Shown in pieces: positions 30,239 through 38,324 of a stretch of DNA of 64,000 nt. The translations under genes were made by a program, and so were the position numbers. Each line of letters starts with the position of its first letter. The stretch's first letter is position 1. The DNA is from Paracoccus marinaquae (GTDB lineage: Bacteria; Pseudomonadota; Alphaproteobacteria; Rhodobacterales; Rhodobacteraceae), in assembly GCF_018860165.1 (NCBI RefSeq), contig NZ_JAHKNG010000004.1, positions 62,001 to 126,000 of the forward strand. Reading direction: 5' to 3'. The notes beneath the pieces were generated by a model. The model was not told the origin of the DNA. It searched no databases and was given only the letters and a program-made list of their open reading frames with translations.

Positions 30239-30593
30239 ACGGGTTTTGAGCCGGCCCGGGACCCGCCTTCGGGCAGGGTGATTCGCCCCTATTGTTACCC
30301 AAGCGTCACGAACTGGCGGCGTTAATGTCTTGACCGTTCAGTCAAAAACCGCTTGACCCAGCCCGATCCGGGCGGGAATCACGGCGCTTTTTCTGGCGCT
30401 TTATTTATGCTATGTTCAATTTCTCTTCGCATCTGATGGGAGTCAGAGGCCCGTTGGTTGTGCGCCGTAATTTTGGCCCCGTGCTATCTGCCAGGCACGC
30501 GGAAAATACGAAAGATCAAGATGGACCGAAGGTGGCTGCCGCCGCTTGCGGTCTTTTGTGCCCTTGAAATGGCACCACCTAGAGGAAGCACGT
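30239..30593 (+). other. Intergenic region fdxA-carD (355 bp)
   Basis: No gene is seen here. The stretch holds a weak hairpin after fdxA (ACCCGCC-TTCG-GGCAGGGT with a bulged A), an imperfect 16-bp palindrome TTGACCGTTCAGTCAA at 30330-30345, and an AT-rich segment around 30388-30425 (ending TTATTTATGCTATGTTC) that probably contains the carD promoter, leaving a leader of more than 150 nt before carD. Confidence 0.5.
30330..30345. promoter_or_regulatory. Imperfect palindrome TTGACCGTTCAGTCAA
   Basis: A 16-bp inverted repeat with 5-bp perfect arms (TTGAC/GTCAA) and partly symmetric centre lies in the long region before carD. Its form resembles TetR-family operators; no regulator is identified. 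Confidence 0.4.
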
Positions 30594-31103
30594 ATGTCCA
30601 AGACCAAGAAGAACGAATTCCGCCCCGATGATTTCGTCGTCTATCCGGCTCATGGCGTGGGCCGGATCGTCTCGATCGAAGAGCAGGAGGTCGCGGGGCT
30701 GCGGCTGGAGATGTTTGTCATCTCCTTCGAAAAGGACAAGATGACCCTGCGCGTGCCGACCGCGCGCGCCACCGAGATCGGCATGCGTGGCCTGTCCACC
30801 CCGGACCTGATCGCGCGGGCGCTGGATACGCTGAAGGGCAAGGCCCGGATCAAGCGCGCCATGTGGTCGCGGCGGGCGCAGGAATATGACCAGAAGATCA
30901 ACTCGGGCGACCTGATGTCGATCGCCGAGGTGGTGCGTGACCTGCACCGCAACGACGATCAGCGCGAGCAATCCTATTCCGAACGTCAGCTGTACGAGGC
31001 GGCGCTGGATCGCCTGACCCGCGAGGTTGCGGCCGTCAGCGGTGTGGACGAGGGCGCGGCCCAGAAGCGCGTCGAAGAGGTGCTGCTGTCGCGCGCGGCC
31101 TGA
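30594..31103 (+). CDS. carD: CarD-family transcription regulator
   Basis: This 169-residue protein binds RNA polymerase beta through its N-terminal Tudor-like domain (FRPDDFVVYPAHGVGRIVSI) and DNA near the -10 through its helical C-terminus (KRAMWSRRAQEYDQKINSGD, then SIAEVVRDLHRNDDQREQSY). In Rhodobacter relatives CarD stabilises open complexes at rRNA and many other promoters whose -10 lacks the last T. AGAGGAAG precedes the ATG. A long upstream region and a strong terminator downstream make it a separate transcription unit. Confidence 0.95.
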   Translation: MSKTKKNEFRPDDFVVYPAHGVGRIVSIEEQEVAGLRLEMFVISFEKDKMTLRVPTARATEIGMRGLSTPDLIARALDTLKGKARIKRAMWSRRAQEYDQKINSGDLMSIAEVVRDLHRNDDQREQSYSERQLYEAALDRLTREVAAVSGVDEGAAQKRVEEVLLSRAA

Positions 31104-31124
31104 TTCGTTCACTGCATTGCATCG

Positions 31125-31150
31125 GGGCGTCCCAATGGGGCGCCCTTTTT
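31125..31150 (+). terminator. Rho-independent terminator after carD
   Basis: GGGCGTCCC pairs with GGGGCGCCC (9 bp with one G-U) around a 3-nt loop AAT, followed directly by TTTTT, 21 bases past the carD stop. Confidence 0.9.
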
Positions 31151-31338
31151 CGTGGCGGATCGCCTGACCCGTCAGGCTGGCTGCGCGGCCGTCGGGGACC
31201 ACAGCAGACGCCGCCTCCAGATCATCAGGGCCGTTCCGATCAGCGTCGTCGATGAAGCCGGGCGCCGCCGCCCGCGTGGACATCACCCGTTGCCCCGCCT
31301 ATAAGGCGCGCGACTTCAAACCCTTCCAGAGGCGCATC

Positions 31339-32256
31339 ATGATCAAGGTTTTCGGCCACACCGCCCCCGATACGGATTCAACCGGCTCGCCCATCATCTG
31401 GGCCTGGTATCTGAACGAGGTTCGCAAGACCCCGGCCAGGGCGGTGCTGCAGGGCGAGCCGAATACCGAGGCCGCCTGGATGCTGACCCGCTGGAACCTC
31501 GACAAGCCCGAGATCATCGCGGACGTGGCCGCAGGCGAGCAATGCGTGATCGTGGACACCAACAACCCGGCCGAACTGCCTGCCTCGATCAACGAGGCCG
31601 AGGTGCTCGAGATCATCGACCACCACATGCTGGCGGGTGGCATCAAGACCCGTCTGCCGATCAACATCACCGTGCGCCCGCTGGCCTGCACCGCGACGAT
31701 CATGCACGACCTGATCGGCGACGACCTCGTCGCCGCGCCCGAGGCCGTCAAGGGCGCCATGCTGACCTGCATCCTGTCGGACACGCTGGAATTCCGCAGC
31801 CCGACCACAACCCCGCATGACCGCGCCGTGGCCGAGAAGCTGGCCGCCGATCTGGGCGTGAATGTCAGCGAATACGCGGCCGAGATGTTCGCCGCGAAAT
31901 CCGATGTCAGCGCCTTCTCGGACGAGGCGCTGCTGAAGATGGACAGCAAGGAATACGAGCTGGGCGGCAAGCAGCTGCGCATCTCGGTGCTGGAGACGAC
32001 GGCGCCGCAGGTGCTGCTGGACCGCAAGGATGCGCTGATGGCCGCCATGCCGGGCGTCGCCGCGGCCGATGGCGCCGATGAGGTGCTGCTGTTCGTCATC
32101 GACATCCTGAACGAAGAGGCGACGCTTCTGGTGCCCAACGACTTCGTCAAGCAGGTGGCCGAGCAGAGCTTTGGTGCCTCGGTCAGCGGCGATACCGTCG
32201 TGCTGCCGGGCATCATGAGCCGCAAGAAGCAGATCATCCCGGCGCTGGCTGTCTGA
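31339..32256 (+). CDS. ppaC: Manganese-dependent inorganic pyrophosphatase (family II)
   Basis: This 305-residue DHH-family enzyme hydrolyses pyrophosphate. The N-terminus MIKVFGHTAPDTDSTGSPI, then IVDTNNPAELP, the DHH motif in EIIDHHMLAGG, and the C-terminal substrate-grip region with the SRKK motif (GIMSRKKQIIP) are all intact. Family II enzymes need Mn or Co. AGAGG precedes the ATG at 31339; the open frame extends upstream to 31252 without family match. The next gene starts one base after its stop. Confidence 0.95.
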   Translation: MIKVFGHTAPDTDSTGSPIIWAWYLNEVRKTPARAVLQGEPNTEAAWMLTRWNLDKPEIIADVAAGEQCVIVDTNNPAELPASINEAEVLEIIDHHMLAGGIKTRLPINITVRPLACTATIMHDLIGDDLVAAPEAVKGAMLTCILSDTLEFRSPTTTPHDRAVAEKLAADLGVNVSEYAAEMFAAKSDVSAFSDEALLKMDSKEYELGGKQLRISVLETTAPQVLLDRKDALMAAMPGVAAADGADEVLLFVIDILNEEATLLVPNDFVKQVAEQSFGASVSGDTVVLPGIMSRKKQIIPALAV

Positions 32257-32257
32257 C

Positions 32258-33127
32258 ATGACCCGCATCATCGAGCGGCTGTCGGAGATCGGCGGCGATT
32301 ACGACGTGCTGTTCTGCGATCTCTGGGGCTGCCTGCATAACGGCAAGCAGCCCTATGCCGCCGCCGTGGCGGCCCTGCAGGAGTTCCGGCAGGGCGGTGG
32401 CAAGGTGGTGCTGATGACCAATGCGCCGCGCCCCAACGCCTATGTACAGGCCCAGCTTGCGCGCATGGGCGTGCCGGACGATGTCTGGGATCTGATCGTC
32501 AGTTCGGGCGATGCCGCGCAGGACGCCATGTTCGCGGGCGCGGTCGGCCGCAGGGTCTGGTTCATCGGCACCGAGAAGGATGACGGCTTCTTCAACGACA
32601 TCCCCGCGGAATGGGCCGATGCGCCGCCGATCACCCGCGTCCCGCTCGAGGAGGCCGAGGGCATCGTCAATACCGGCCCGTTCGACGAGATGAACGAGGC
32701 GCCCGAGGATTACCGCGCCCGCTTCATGCTGGCGCGCGAACGCGGGCTGAAGATGCTCTGCGCCAATCCCGATGTCGTCGTCGACATGGGCGAGACCCGG
32801 ATCTACTGCGCCGGCGCGCTGGCGCAGTTCTACGAGGAACTGGGCGGCGAGGCGCTGTATTTCGGCAAGCCGAACCCGCCGATCTATGATCGCGCCCGGC
32901 GGCTGCTGGGTCTGGGCGATCAGGCCCGCATCCTTGCCATTGGCGATGGCATCAATACCGATATCCGCGGCGCGCTGCAGGAGGGGATCGACGCATTGTT
33001 CGTGACCGGCGGGCTTGCGGCAGAGGCCTTTGGCCGCGATGTCGAAAGCCCCAGCCCGGACCTGCTGCAGGAATGGCTGACCCATCATTTCCTCGACCCG
33101 CAATACAGTATCGGCCGGCTGCGCTGA
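32258..33127 (+). CDS. HAD-superfamily hydrolase, TIGR01459 type
   Basis: This 289-residue HAD phosphatase has motif I as DVLFCDLWGCLHNGKQPY (residues about 13-30; note D-L-W rather than DxDGT), motif II LMTNAPRPN, and the C-terminal GKPNPPIYDRARRLLG (motif III lysine) and AIGDGINTDIRGA (motif IV). The set matches a class IIA HAD subfamily seen across alphaproteobacteria with no firm substrate. It is co-transcribed with the pyrophosphatase and ends at a strong terminator. Confidence 0.88.
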   Translation: MTRIIERLSEIGGDYDVLFCDLWGCLHNGKQPYAAAVAALQEFRQGGGKVVLMTNAPRPNAYVQAQLARMGVPDDVWDLIVSSGDAAQDAMFAGAVGRRVWFIGTEKDDGFFNDIPAEWADAPPITRVPLEEAEGIVNTGPFDEMNEAPEDYRARFMLARERGLKMLCANPDVVVDMGETRIYCAGALAQFYEELGGEALYFGKPNPPIYDRARRLLGLGDQARILAIGDGINTDIRGALQEGIDALFVTGGLAAEAFGRDVESPSPDLLQEWLTHHFLDPQYSIGRLR

Positions 33128-33153
33128 TCCTGTAACCGCCCGCACCTCCATCT

Positions 33154-33180
33154 CCCGCGCCGCTCCGGCGCGGGATTTTT
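33154..33180 (+). terminator. Rho-independent terminator after the HAD gene
   Basis: A perfect 9-bp stem CCCGCGCCG-CTC-CGGCGCGGG followed by ATTTTT lies 27 bases after the stop. Confidence 0.92.
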
Positions 33181-33264
33181 CGTGCCGGCAGTGCGGCAAT
33201 CCGCAACGTAACAATCTTATACTTTGGTGTATGTTCAGCGATATATTGTTGCGTTTCGATTTTT

Positions 33265-33281
33265 ATGCTGCTATGCAGCAT
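33265..33281. promoter_or_regulatory. Palindrome ATGCTGC-TAT-GCAGCAT before the MaoC gene
   Basis: A perfect 7-bp inverted repeat with a 3-nt centre contains CTGC-N3-GCAG, the half-site pattern reported for the alphaproteobacterial polyhydroxyalkanoate regulator PhaR. It lies about 40-55 bases before the likely start of a PhaJ-like gene, overlapping a TATGCT that could be a -10. Confidence 0.5.
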
Positions 33282-33318
33282 GAACGACAAGAGGCCGACC
33301 CAGCTGATGGAACACGAC

Positions 33319-33762
33319 ATGTTTGACAATCTTCCCCGCGGCACCATCGTCATCGAGGATCTGGAAGTCGGCATGACCCGCCACCTGCAGAAACAGGTGA
33401 CGGATCGCGATATCGAACTGTTCGCCGAGGTCTCGACCGACCGCAATCCGGTGCATCTGGACGATGCCTATGCGCAAGACACCATCTTCGAGGGGCGGAT
33501 CGCGCATGGCATGCTGACCGCCGGGCTGGTCTCGGCCGTGATCGGCGAGCAGCTGCCCGGCCATGGCACCGTCTATCTGGGCCAGACGCTGAAATTCATG
33601 GCCCCCGTGCGCCCCGGCGACATGGTCCGGGCCGAGGTCACGGTCGAGGCGATCGACCATGCGAAACGGCGGGTCACGCTTGCAACCCGCTGTCTGGTGG
33701 GTGATACGGTCGTGCTGAAAGGCGAGGCGGTCGTGCTGGCCCCAAGCCGCAAGTTCGACTGA
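33319..33762 (+). CDS. MaoC-family (R)-specific enoyl-CoA hydratase, PhaJ-like
   Basis: This 147-residue hot-dog-fold protein begins MFDNLPRGTIVIEDLEVGMT and carries the hydratase-2 motif with the catalytic Asp/His pair (STDRNPVHLDDAYA: D and H, with N and P between), then FEGRIAHGMLTAGLVSAVIG and GTVYLGQTLKFMAPVRPGD. This size and sequence fit (R)-specific enoyl-CoA hydratases that can feed polyhydroxyalkanoate synthesis. ATGs at 33280 and 33307 are in frame; 33319 is favoured by family alignment and GGAA upstream. A PhaR-like palindrome just upstream supports the assignment. Confidence 0.82.
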   Translation: MFDNLPRGTIVIEDLEVGMTRHLQKQVTDRDIELFAEVSTDRNPVHLDDAYAQDTIFEGRIAHGMLTAGLVSAVIGEQLPGHGTVYLGQTLKFMAPVRPGDMVRAEVTVEAIDHAKRRVTLATRCLVGDTVVLKGEAVVLAPSRKFD

Positions 33763-33792
33763 CGGGGCCTCGGTGCCTCGATTGGGGGCGCG

Positions 33793-34728
33793 TTGCAGAT
33801 CCATCACGACTGGACCGGTTTGCCCGCCGGCGCGCGCGGCGCCAGCATCGCCATGGGCAATTTCGACGGCATTCATCTGGGCCATCGGGCAGTGATCGAC
33901 GCGGCACGCGCCGCCGCCACCGACGCGCCGCTGGGCATCATCACCTTCGAGCCGCATCCGCGTGAATTCTTTGCCCCCGACGCGCCGCCCTTCCGGCTGA
34001 TGAATGCCGAGGCGCGGGCCAACCGCCTGGCGCGGCTGGGGGTCGAGCAGCTTTATGAACTGCCCTTCGGCCCGGTCCTTGCCGGCCTGTCGCCCGAGGC
34101 CTTCGCCCGCGAGGTTCTGGTTGACGGGCTGGGCGTGCGGCATGTGAGCGTCGGGCAGGATTTCTGCTTTGGCAACAAGCGCGCGGGCAATGTCCGGACG
34201 CTGAGCGATCTGGGTGCGGAACTGGGTTTCGGCGTCACCGCCGTGCCTTTGCTGGCCGCGCCGGACGGGCAGGATTACAGCTCGACCGCGATCCGCCGGG
34301 CGCTGAGCGAGGGCCGCCCCCGCGATGCCGAACGCATGCTGGGCCACTGGCACCGGATCGAGGGCGAGGTCGTGCATGGCGACAAGCGCGGCCGTGATCT
34401 GGGCTGGCCCACGGCGAACATGCGGGTCGAGGGGCTGCATCTGCCGCGGCTGGGCGTCTATGCGGTGCTGGTCGATGTGCTGACCGGGCCGGACCGGCTG
34501 TCCTGCCGGGGTGTGGCCAGCCTTGGCGTGCGGCCGATGTTCGGCCGCAACGCGCCCAATCTGGAAGTGCATCTGTTCGACTTCTCGGGTGATCTCTATG
34601 GCCAGCACCTGTCGGTGGCCTTGGTCGAATTCCTGCGCGACGAGGAAAAATTCGCCAGCATCGACCTGCTGACCGACCAGATCGCCCGCGACGCCGGGCA
34701 GGCCCGCGCGATCCTGTCGGCCAGCTGA
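33793..34728 (+). CDS. ribF: Bifunctional riboflavin kinase/FAD synthetase
   Basis: This 311-residue enzyme phosphorylates riboflavin to FMN and adenylates it to FAD. The N-terminal FAD synthetase has AMGNFDGIHLGHRAV (HxGH nucleotidyl-transfer motif) and YSSTAIRRALSEG (ISSTxxR-like motif); the C-terminal kinase has GDKRGRDLGWPTANM with the PTAN metal motif. It starts at TTG 33793, since no ATG or GTG fits the expected N-terminus. It overlaps the next gene by TGATG. Confidence 0.94.
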   Translation: MQIHHDWTGLPAGARGASIAMGNFDGIHLGHRAVIDAARAAATDAPLGIITFEPHPREFFAPDAPPFRLMNAEARANRLARLGVEQLYELPFGPVLAGLSPEAFAREVLVDGLGVRHVSVGQDFCFGNKRAGNVRTLSDLGAELGFGVTAVPLLAAPDGQDYSSTAIRRALSEGRPRDAERMLGHWHRIEGEVVHGDKRGRDLGWPTANMRVEGLHLPRLGVYAVLVDVLTGPDRLSCRGVASLGVRPMFGRNAPNLEVHLFDFSGDLYGQHLSVALVEFLRDEEKFASIDLLTDQIARDAGQARAILSAS

Positions 34729-35168
34729 TGCGCGAACGTTTCTGGGAGCTGCCGCTGGCCAGCCTGACCCCGTCCGAATGGGAGGCACTGTGCGACGGCT
34801 GCGGCAAGTGCTGCCTGAACAAGATCGAATACGAGGATACGGGCGAACTGGCCTTCACCCGCGTCGCCTGCAAGCTGCTGGACAACCATGCCTGCCGCTG
34901 CAGTTCCTACGCCAACCGGCACGACTATGTGCCCGAATGCGTGGTGCTGACCCCGAAGAAGCTGAACGAGATCGCCTGGTGGCTGCCGGCGACCTGCGCC
35001 TATCGGCTGCGCCACGAGGGGCGGCCCCTGTACAAGTGGCATTACCTGATCTCGGGCGATCCGGAATCGGTGCATCGCGCCGGGGTCAGCGTGCGCGGCT
35101 GGACGATCAGCGAGGTCGAACTGTCCGAAGAGGACTGGGAGGATCACATCATCGAGGATCTGTCGTGA
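34728..35168 (+). CDS. YcgN-family cysteine cluster protein (UPF0260)
   Basis: This 146-residue protein belongs to the YcgN/UPF0260 group. The cysteines CDGCGKCCLNKI, then CKLLDNHACRCSSYANR and CVVL, and a later CAYR, form the CxxCxxCC zinc/iron-cluster-like pattern of the family. Function is unknown. It is cytoplasmic, with no signal sequence. It overlaps ribF (TGATG) and the next gene (GTGA), so the three genes are translated as one unit. Confidence 0.9.
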   Translation: MRERFWELPLASLTPSEWEALCDGCGKCCLNKIEYEDTGELAFTRVACKLLDNHACRCSSYANRHDYVPECVVLTPKKLNEIAWWLPATCAYRLRHEGRPLYKWHYLISGDPESVHRAGVSVRGWTISEVELSEEDWEDHIIEDLS

Positions 35169-36205
35169 ACTTCGCCTCGGACAATGCCTACGGCGCGCAT
35201 CCGGCGGTGCTGCGCGCACTGGCCGATTGCAATGCCGGGGCGGTGATGGGTTATGGCGCCGATCCGGTGACGGCCCGCGCCGAGGCGGCGATCCGCGATC
35301 TGTTCGAGGCGCCGGAGGCGGTGATCCGCTTCGCCGCCACAGGCACGGCGGCCAATGCGCTGGTCTGCGCGCAACTGAGCCCGGCGGGCGGGCGCATCTA
35401 TTGCCATCAGGATGCCCATATCCAGACCAGCGAATGCGGCGCGCCCGAATTCTTTTCGCATGGCGCAAAGCTGGTGACGCTGGCAGGCGCCGAAGGCCGG
35501 ATGACCGCCGATACGCTGGCCGAGGCCCTGCGGCGCGGGGCCGGCGGCGGGCTGAACGGTGGCCGCAACGCCATGGTCTCGATCACCAATGCCACCGAAT
35601 GGGGCACGGTCTATGCGCCCGACCAGGTCGCCGCACTGGCGGATCTGGCCCATGGGGCGGGGGTGCCGCTGCATGTGGACGGCGCGCGCTTTGCAAATGC
35701 CGCGGCGTCCTTGGGCTGCGCGCCGGCCGATATGACCTGGCGCGCGGGCGTGGATGCGCTGTGCTTTGGCGGCACCAAGAACGGTGCCATGGCGGCCGAG
35801 GCAGTGGTGTTCTTCGATCCGGCGCTGGCCGCGGGCTTTGACTTTCGGCGAAAGCAGTCGGGCCATGTGTTCTCGAAGCAGCGTTTCCTGGCCGCACAGA
35901 TGCTGGCGCTGGTCAGCGACGGGCTGTGGCTGGATCTGGCGATCCGCGCCAATGCGCTGGCGTCCAGACTGGCCGAGGGGGTGCTGGCGGCCGGGGGCGG
36001 CCTCTTGGCCCCGGTGCAGTCGAATGCGGTGTTTGCGACGATCCCGGCCGGGGCACATCGGCGCGCACGGGCGGCGGGGGCGATCTATCACCTCTGGCCG
36101 GACAAGTCCGCCGAAGCCTCGGACCCGGTGCCGATCCGGCTGGTCACGTCCTGGGACACGCCCGATACGGATGTCGAGGCGTTCATCGCGCTGCTGGCCG
36201 GGTAG
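35165..36205 (+). CDS. Low-specificity threonine aldolase
   Basis: This 346-residue PLP enzyme cleaves threonine or allo-threonine to glycine and acetaldehyde. It starts at GTG 35165 in NFASDNAYGAHPAVLRAL, which matches the family N-terminus, and has VHVDGARFANAAAS-type residues (LHVDGARF), then CFGGTKNGAMAAEAVVFF with the PLP lysine, and FRRKQSGHVFSKQRFLAAQM. The start overlaps the YcgN-type gene. It converges on cinA with nine bases between stops. Substrate stereochemistry cannot be read from sequence. Confidence 0.9.
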   Translation: MNFASDNAYGAHPAVLRALADCNAGAVMGYGADPVTARAEAAIRDLFEAPEAVIRFAATGTAANALVCAQLSPAGGRIYCHQDAHIQTSECGAPEFFSHGAKLVTLAGAEGRMTADTLAEALRRGAGGGLNGGRNAMVSITNATEWGTVYAPDQVAALADLAHGAGVPLHVDGARFANAAASLGCAPADMTWRAGVDALCFGGTKNGAMAAEAVVFFDPALAAGFDFRRKQSGHVFSKQRFLAAQMLALVSDGLWLDLAIRANALASRLAEGVLAAGGGLLAPVQSNAVFATIPAGAHRRARAAGAIYHLWPDKSAEASDPVPIRLVTSWDTPDTDVEAFIALLAG

Positions 36206-36213
36206 GCCGGGGT

Positions 36214-36684
36214 TCAGCGATCCAGCGCCGATCGCAGCAGTTGCAGGGCATGATCGACGGTGGCGGCGCGGACCTGATGCCGGCCGATGGCGCCGAATTC
36301 GACCGTCTCGGTGGTCACGCCGAAGGCGGTGGCGATGCCGAAACAGACCCGGCCCTCGGGCTTGTGCTCGGACCCGCCGGGGCCGGCGATGCCGGTGACC
36401 GAAACGGTCAGTTGCGCCCCCGACTGCGAAAGCGCGCCCTGGGCCATCTCGGCCGCGACCTCTTCGCTGACGGCGCCATGGGCGTCCAGCGTTTCGGCGC
36501 GCACGCCCAGCATCTGCTGCTTGGCGGCGTTGGAATAGGTCACAAATCCCCGGTCCACGACATCCGACGACCCCGCCACCTCGGTCAGCGCGCCCACGAT
36601 CAGCCCGCCGGTGCAGCTTTCCGCCGTGGCGATCATGATGCCGCGCCGGCGGGCCGCGTCGAGGATCTGGGCGGCGAGGCTCAT
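36214..36684 (-). CDS. CinA C-terminal-type nicotinamide-nucleotide amidohydrolase
   Basis: This 156-residue protein is the stand-alone CinA C-terminal (PncC) domain, which deamidates nicotinamide mononucleotide in the pyridine nucleotide salvage cycle. The signatures ATAESCTGGLI, FVTYSNAAKQQMLGV, GAVSEEVAAEMA and VSVTGIAGPGGSEHKPEGRV are all intact; the serine in ESCTGG is the catalytic one in PncC. The ATG at 36684 overlaps pgpA by ATGA. It is last in the purL-ispDF-pgpA run. Confidence 0.92.
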   Translation of the reverse strand: MSLAAQILDAARRRGIMIATAESCTGGLIVGALTEVAGSSDVVDRGFVTYSNAAKQQMLGVRAETLDAHGAVSEEVAAEMAQGALSQSGAQLTVSVTGIAGPGGSEHKPEGRVCFGIATAFGVTTETVEFGAIGRHQVRAATVDHALQLLRSALDR

Positions 36685-37172
36685 CTGATCAGCCCGTGCG
36701 AGATGCCGGCGGCGATCATGGTGGCAATGCCGGCGAAAAGCCCGGCCCAGAGGTCGTCCTTCATCACCCCGTCCACGCCGCCCTCGCGGTCGGCGCGGCC
36801 GACCAGCCAGGGTTTCCAGATGTCGAACAGGCGGAAGAACAGGAAGGCCGCGACCCAGCCCGGCCAGGGAAAGTTTCCGGCCGGCAGGCCCATCAGCCAG
36901 AAGCCGGCCGAGGGAAAGCACAGCGCCAGCCATTGCCCCGCCACCTCGTCGATGACGATCTCGCTGCGGTCGGGATCGGCCATGCCGGCGGTATAGCGCC
37001 GTACCGCCCAGAAGCCCACCACGGTCGCCGCGACGGTGGCCAAAGCCAGCAGCGGGAAATGCCCGATGCGGTGGATCAGCAGGCCAAGCGCCACCGCCAC
37101 GGCCGAGCCCCAGGTGCCGGGCGCGGGGCGCAGCAGGCCGGCGCCGAACCAGATGCAGAGAAGCCGCTCCAT
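36681..37172 (-). CDS. pgpA: Phosphatidylglycerophosphatase A
   Basis: This 163-residue membrane protein dephosphorylates phosphatidylglycerol phosphate. The family motifs PAPGTWGSAVAVALG, VIDEVAGQWLAL (metal-binding Asp/Glu) and FFRLFDIWKPW are present; several hydrophobic segments span it. It starts three bases after the ispDF stop and overlaps cinA. The same gene pair is common in alphaproteobacteria. Confidence 0.93.
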   Translation of the reverse strand: MERLLCIWFGAGLLRPAPGTWGSAVAVALGLLIHRIGHFPLLALATVAATVVGFWAVRRYTAGMADPDRSEIVIDEVAGQWLALCFPSAGFWLMGLPAGNFPWPGWVAAFLFFRLFDIWKPWLVGRADREGGVDGVMKDDLWAGLFAGIATMIAAGISHGLIR

Positions 37173-37175
37173 GCG

Positions 37176-38324
37176 CTATTCCTTCAGCAAGGTGCAGGTG
37201 GCGATGGCGGCGATGCCTTCGCGCCGGCCGGTGAAGCCCAACCGTTCCGAGGTGGTCGCCTTGACGCTGACGCGGTCGGGCGCGATCCCGGCGATGCCGG
37301 CCAGCCGCGCGGCCATGGCGACGGCATGGGGGCCGATCTTCGGGGCCTCGCAGATCAGCGTCACATCGGCATTGCCGATGCGAAAACCCTGCCTGCCGGC
37401 AAGTTCCGCCGCGTGGCGCAGGAAGACGGCGCTGTCCGCGCCCTTCCATTGCGGATCCGAGGGCGGGAAATGGCGACCGATATCGCCCATGGCCAGCGCG
37501 CCATAGATGGCGTCGGTCAGCGCGTGCATGCCGACATCAGCATCGGAATGGCCGACCAGCCCGGCCTCATGCGGGATCTTCACCCCGCAAAGCCAGACAT
37601 GATCGCCCGGTCCGAAGGCGTGAACGTCGTAGCCATTGCCCAGACGGATATCCATCGCGCCCCCCAGCAGTCTTTCGGCCCGCGCGAAATCGGCGGGGAA
37701 GGTGATTTTCAGATTGTCCTCGCTGCCGGGCGTGATCGCAACCTCGATCCCGGCCTTGCGGGCCAGTTCCACATCGTCGGCCGCGTCCTGCGGGTGCAGC
37801 CGGTGCGCCAAGGCGATGTCGGCCAGGGCAAAGCCCTGCGGGGTCTGGGCGCGATAGAGCCCCTCGCGCGAGGCGGTGCCGGTGACGGCGCCGTCCTGTC
37901 CCCGCCACAGCGCATCGCTGACGGGCAGGGCGGGGGCGGCGGCGGCGGCGCCCGATTGCAGCGCCGCGATGACGCCGCGGATCACCGCCTCGCTGACCAG
38001 GGGCCGCGCGCCGTCATGGATCAGGACATGGGTGATGTCGCTGCCCTCAAGCGTCGCCAGCGCCGCGCGGACGCTGGCTGCGCGGGTTTCACCGCCGGTG
38101 ATGATGGTGACCGGGCCGGCGAAACCCGCAATGGCCCGGCCCATATCGTCGGGATGAACGACCAGGATGACCCGCTCGAACCCCGCGAAGGCCGCCAGCG
38201 CATGGGCCAGAACGGGTTTTCCGGCCAGATCGCGCCACTGTTTCGGAAGGTCGCCGCCGGCTCGACTGCCGCGACCGGCCGCCGTGACGATGGCGGCATA
38301 GCCTGCCGGTACGGTGAGTGTCAT
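37176..38324 (-). CDS. ispDF: Bifunctional IspD/IspF isoprenoid enzyme
   Basis: This 382-residue fusion carries out two steps of the MEP pathway. Residues 1 to about 220 form the cytidylyltransferase IspD ([39 protein letters not shown]-like [12 protein letters not shown]); residues about 226-382 form IspF ([18 protein letters not shown] with the zinc D-x-[39 protein letters not shown]). The fused form is typical of alphaproteobacteria. It overlaps purL by ATGA. Confidence 0.97.
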   Translation of the reverse strand: MTLTVPAGYAAIVTAAGRGSRAGGDLPKQWRDLAGKPVLAHALAAFAGFERVILVVHPDDMGRAIAGFAGPVTIITGGETRAASVRAALATLEGSDITHVLIHDGARPLVSEAVIRGVIAALQSGAAAAAPALPVSDALWRGQDGAVTGTASREGLYRAQTPQGFALADIALAHRLHPQDAADDVELARKAGIEVAITPGSEDNLKITFPADFARAERLLGGAMDIRLGNGYDVHAFGPGDHVWLCGVKIPHEAGLVGHSDADVGMHALTDAIYGALAMGDIGRHFPPSDPQWKGADSAVFLRHAAELAGRQGFRIGNADVTLICEAPKIGPHAVAMAARLAGIAGIAPDRVSVKATTSERLGFTGRREGIAAIATCTLLKE

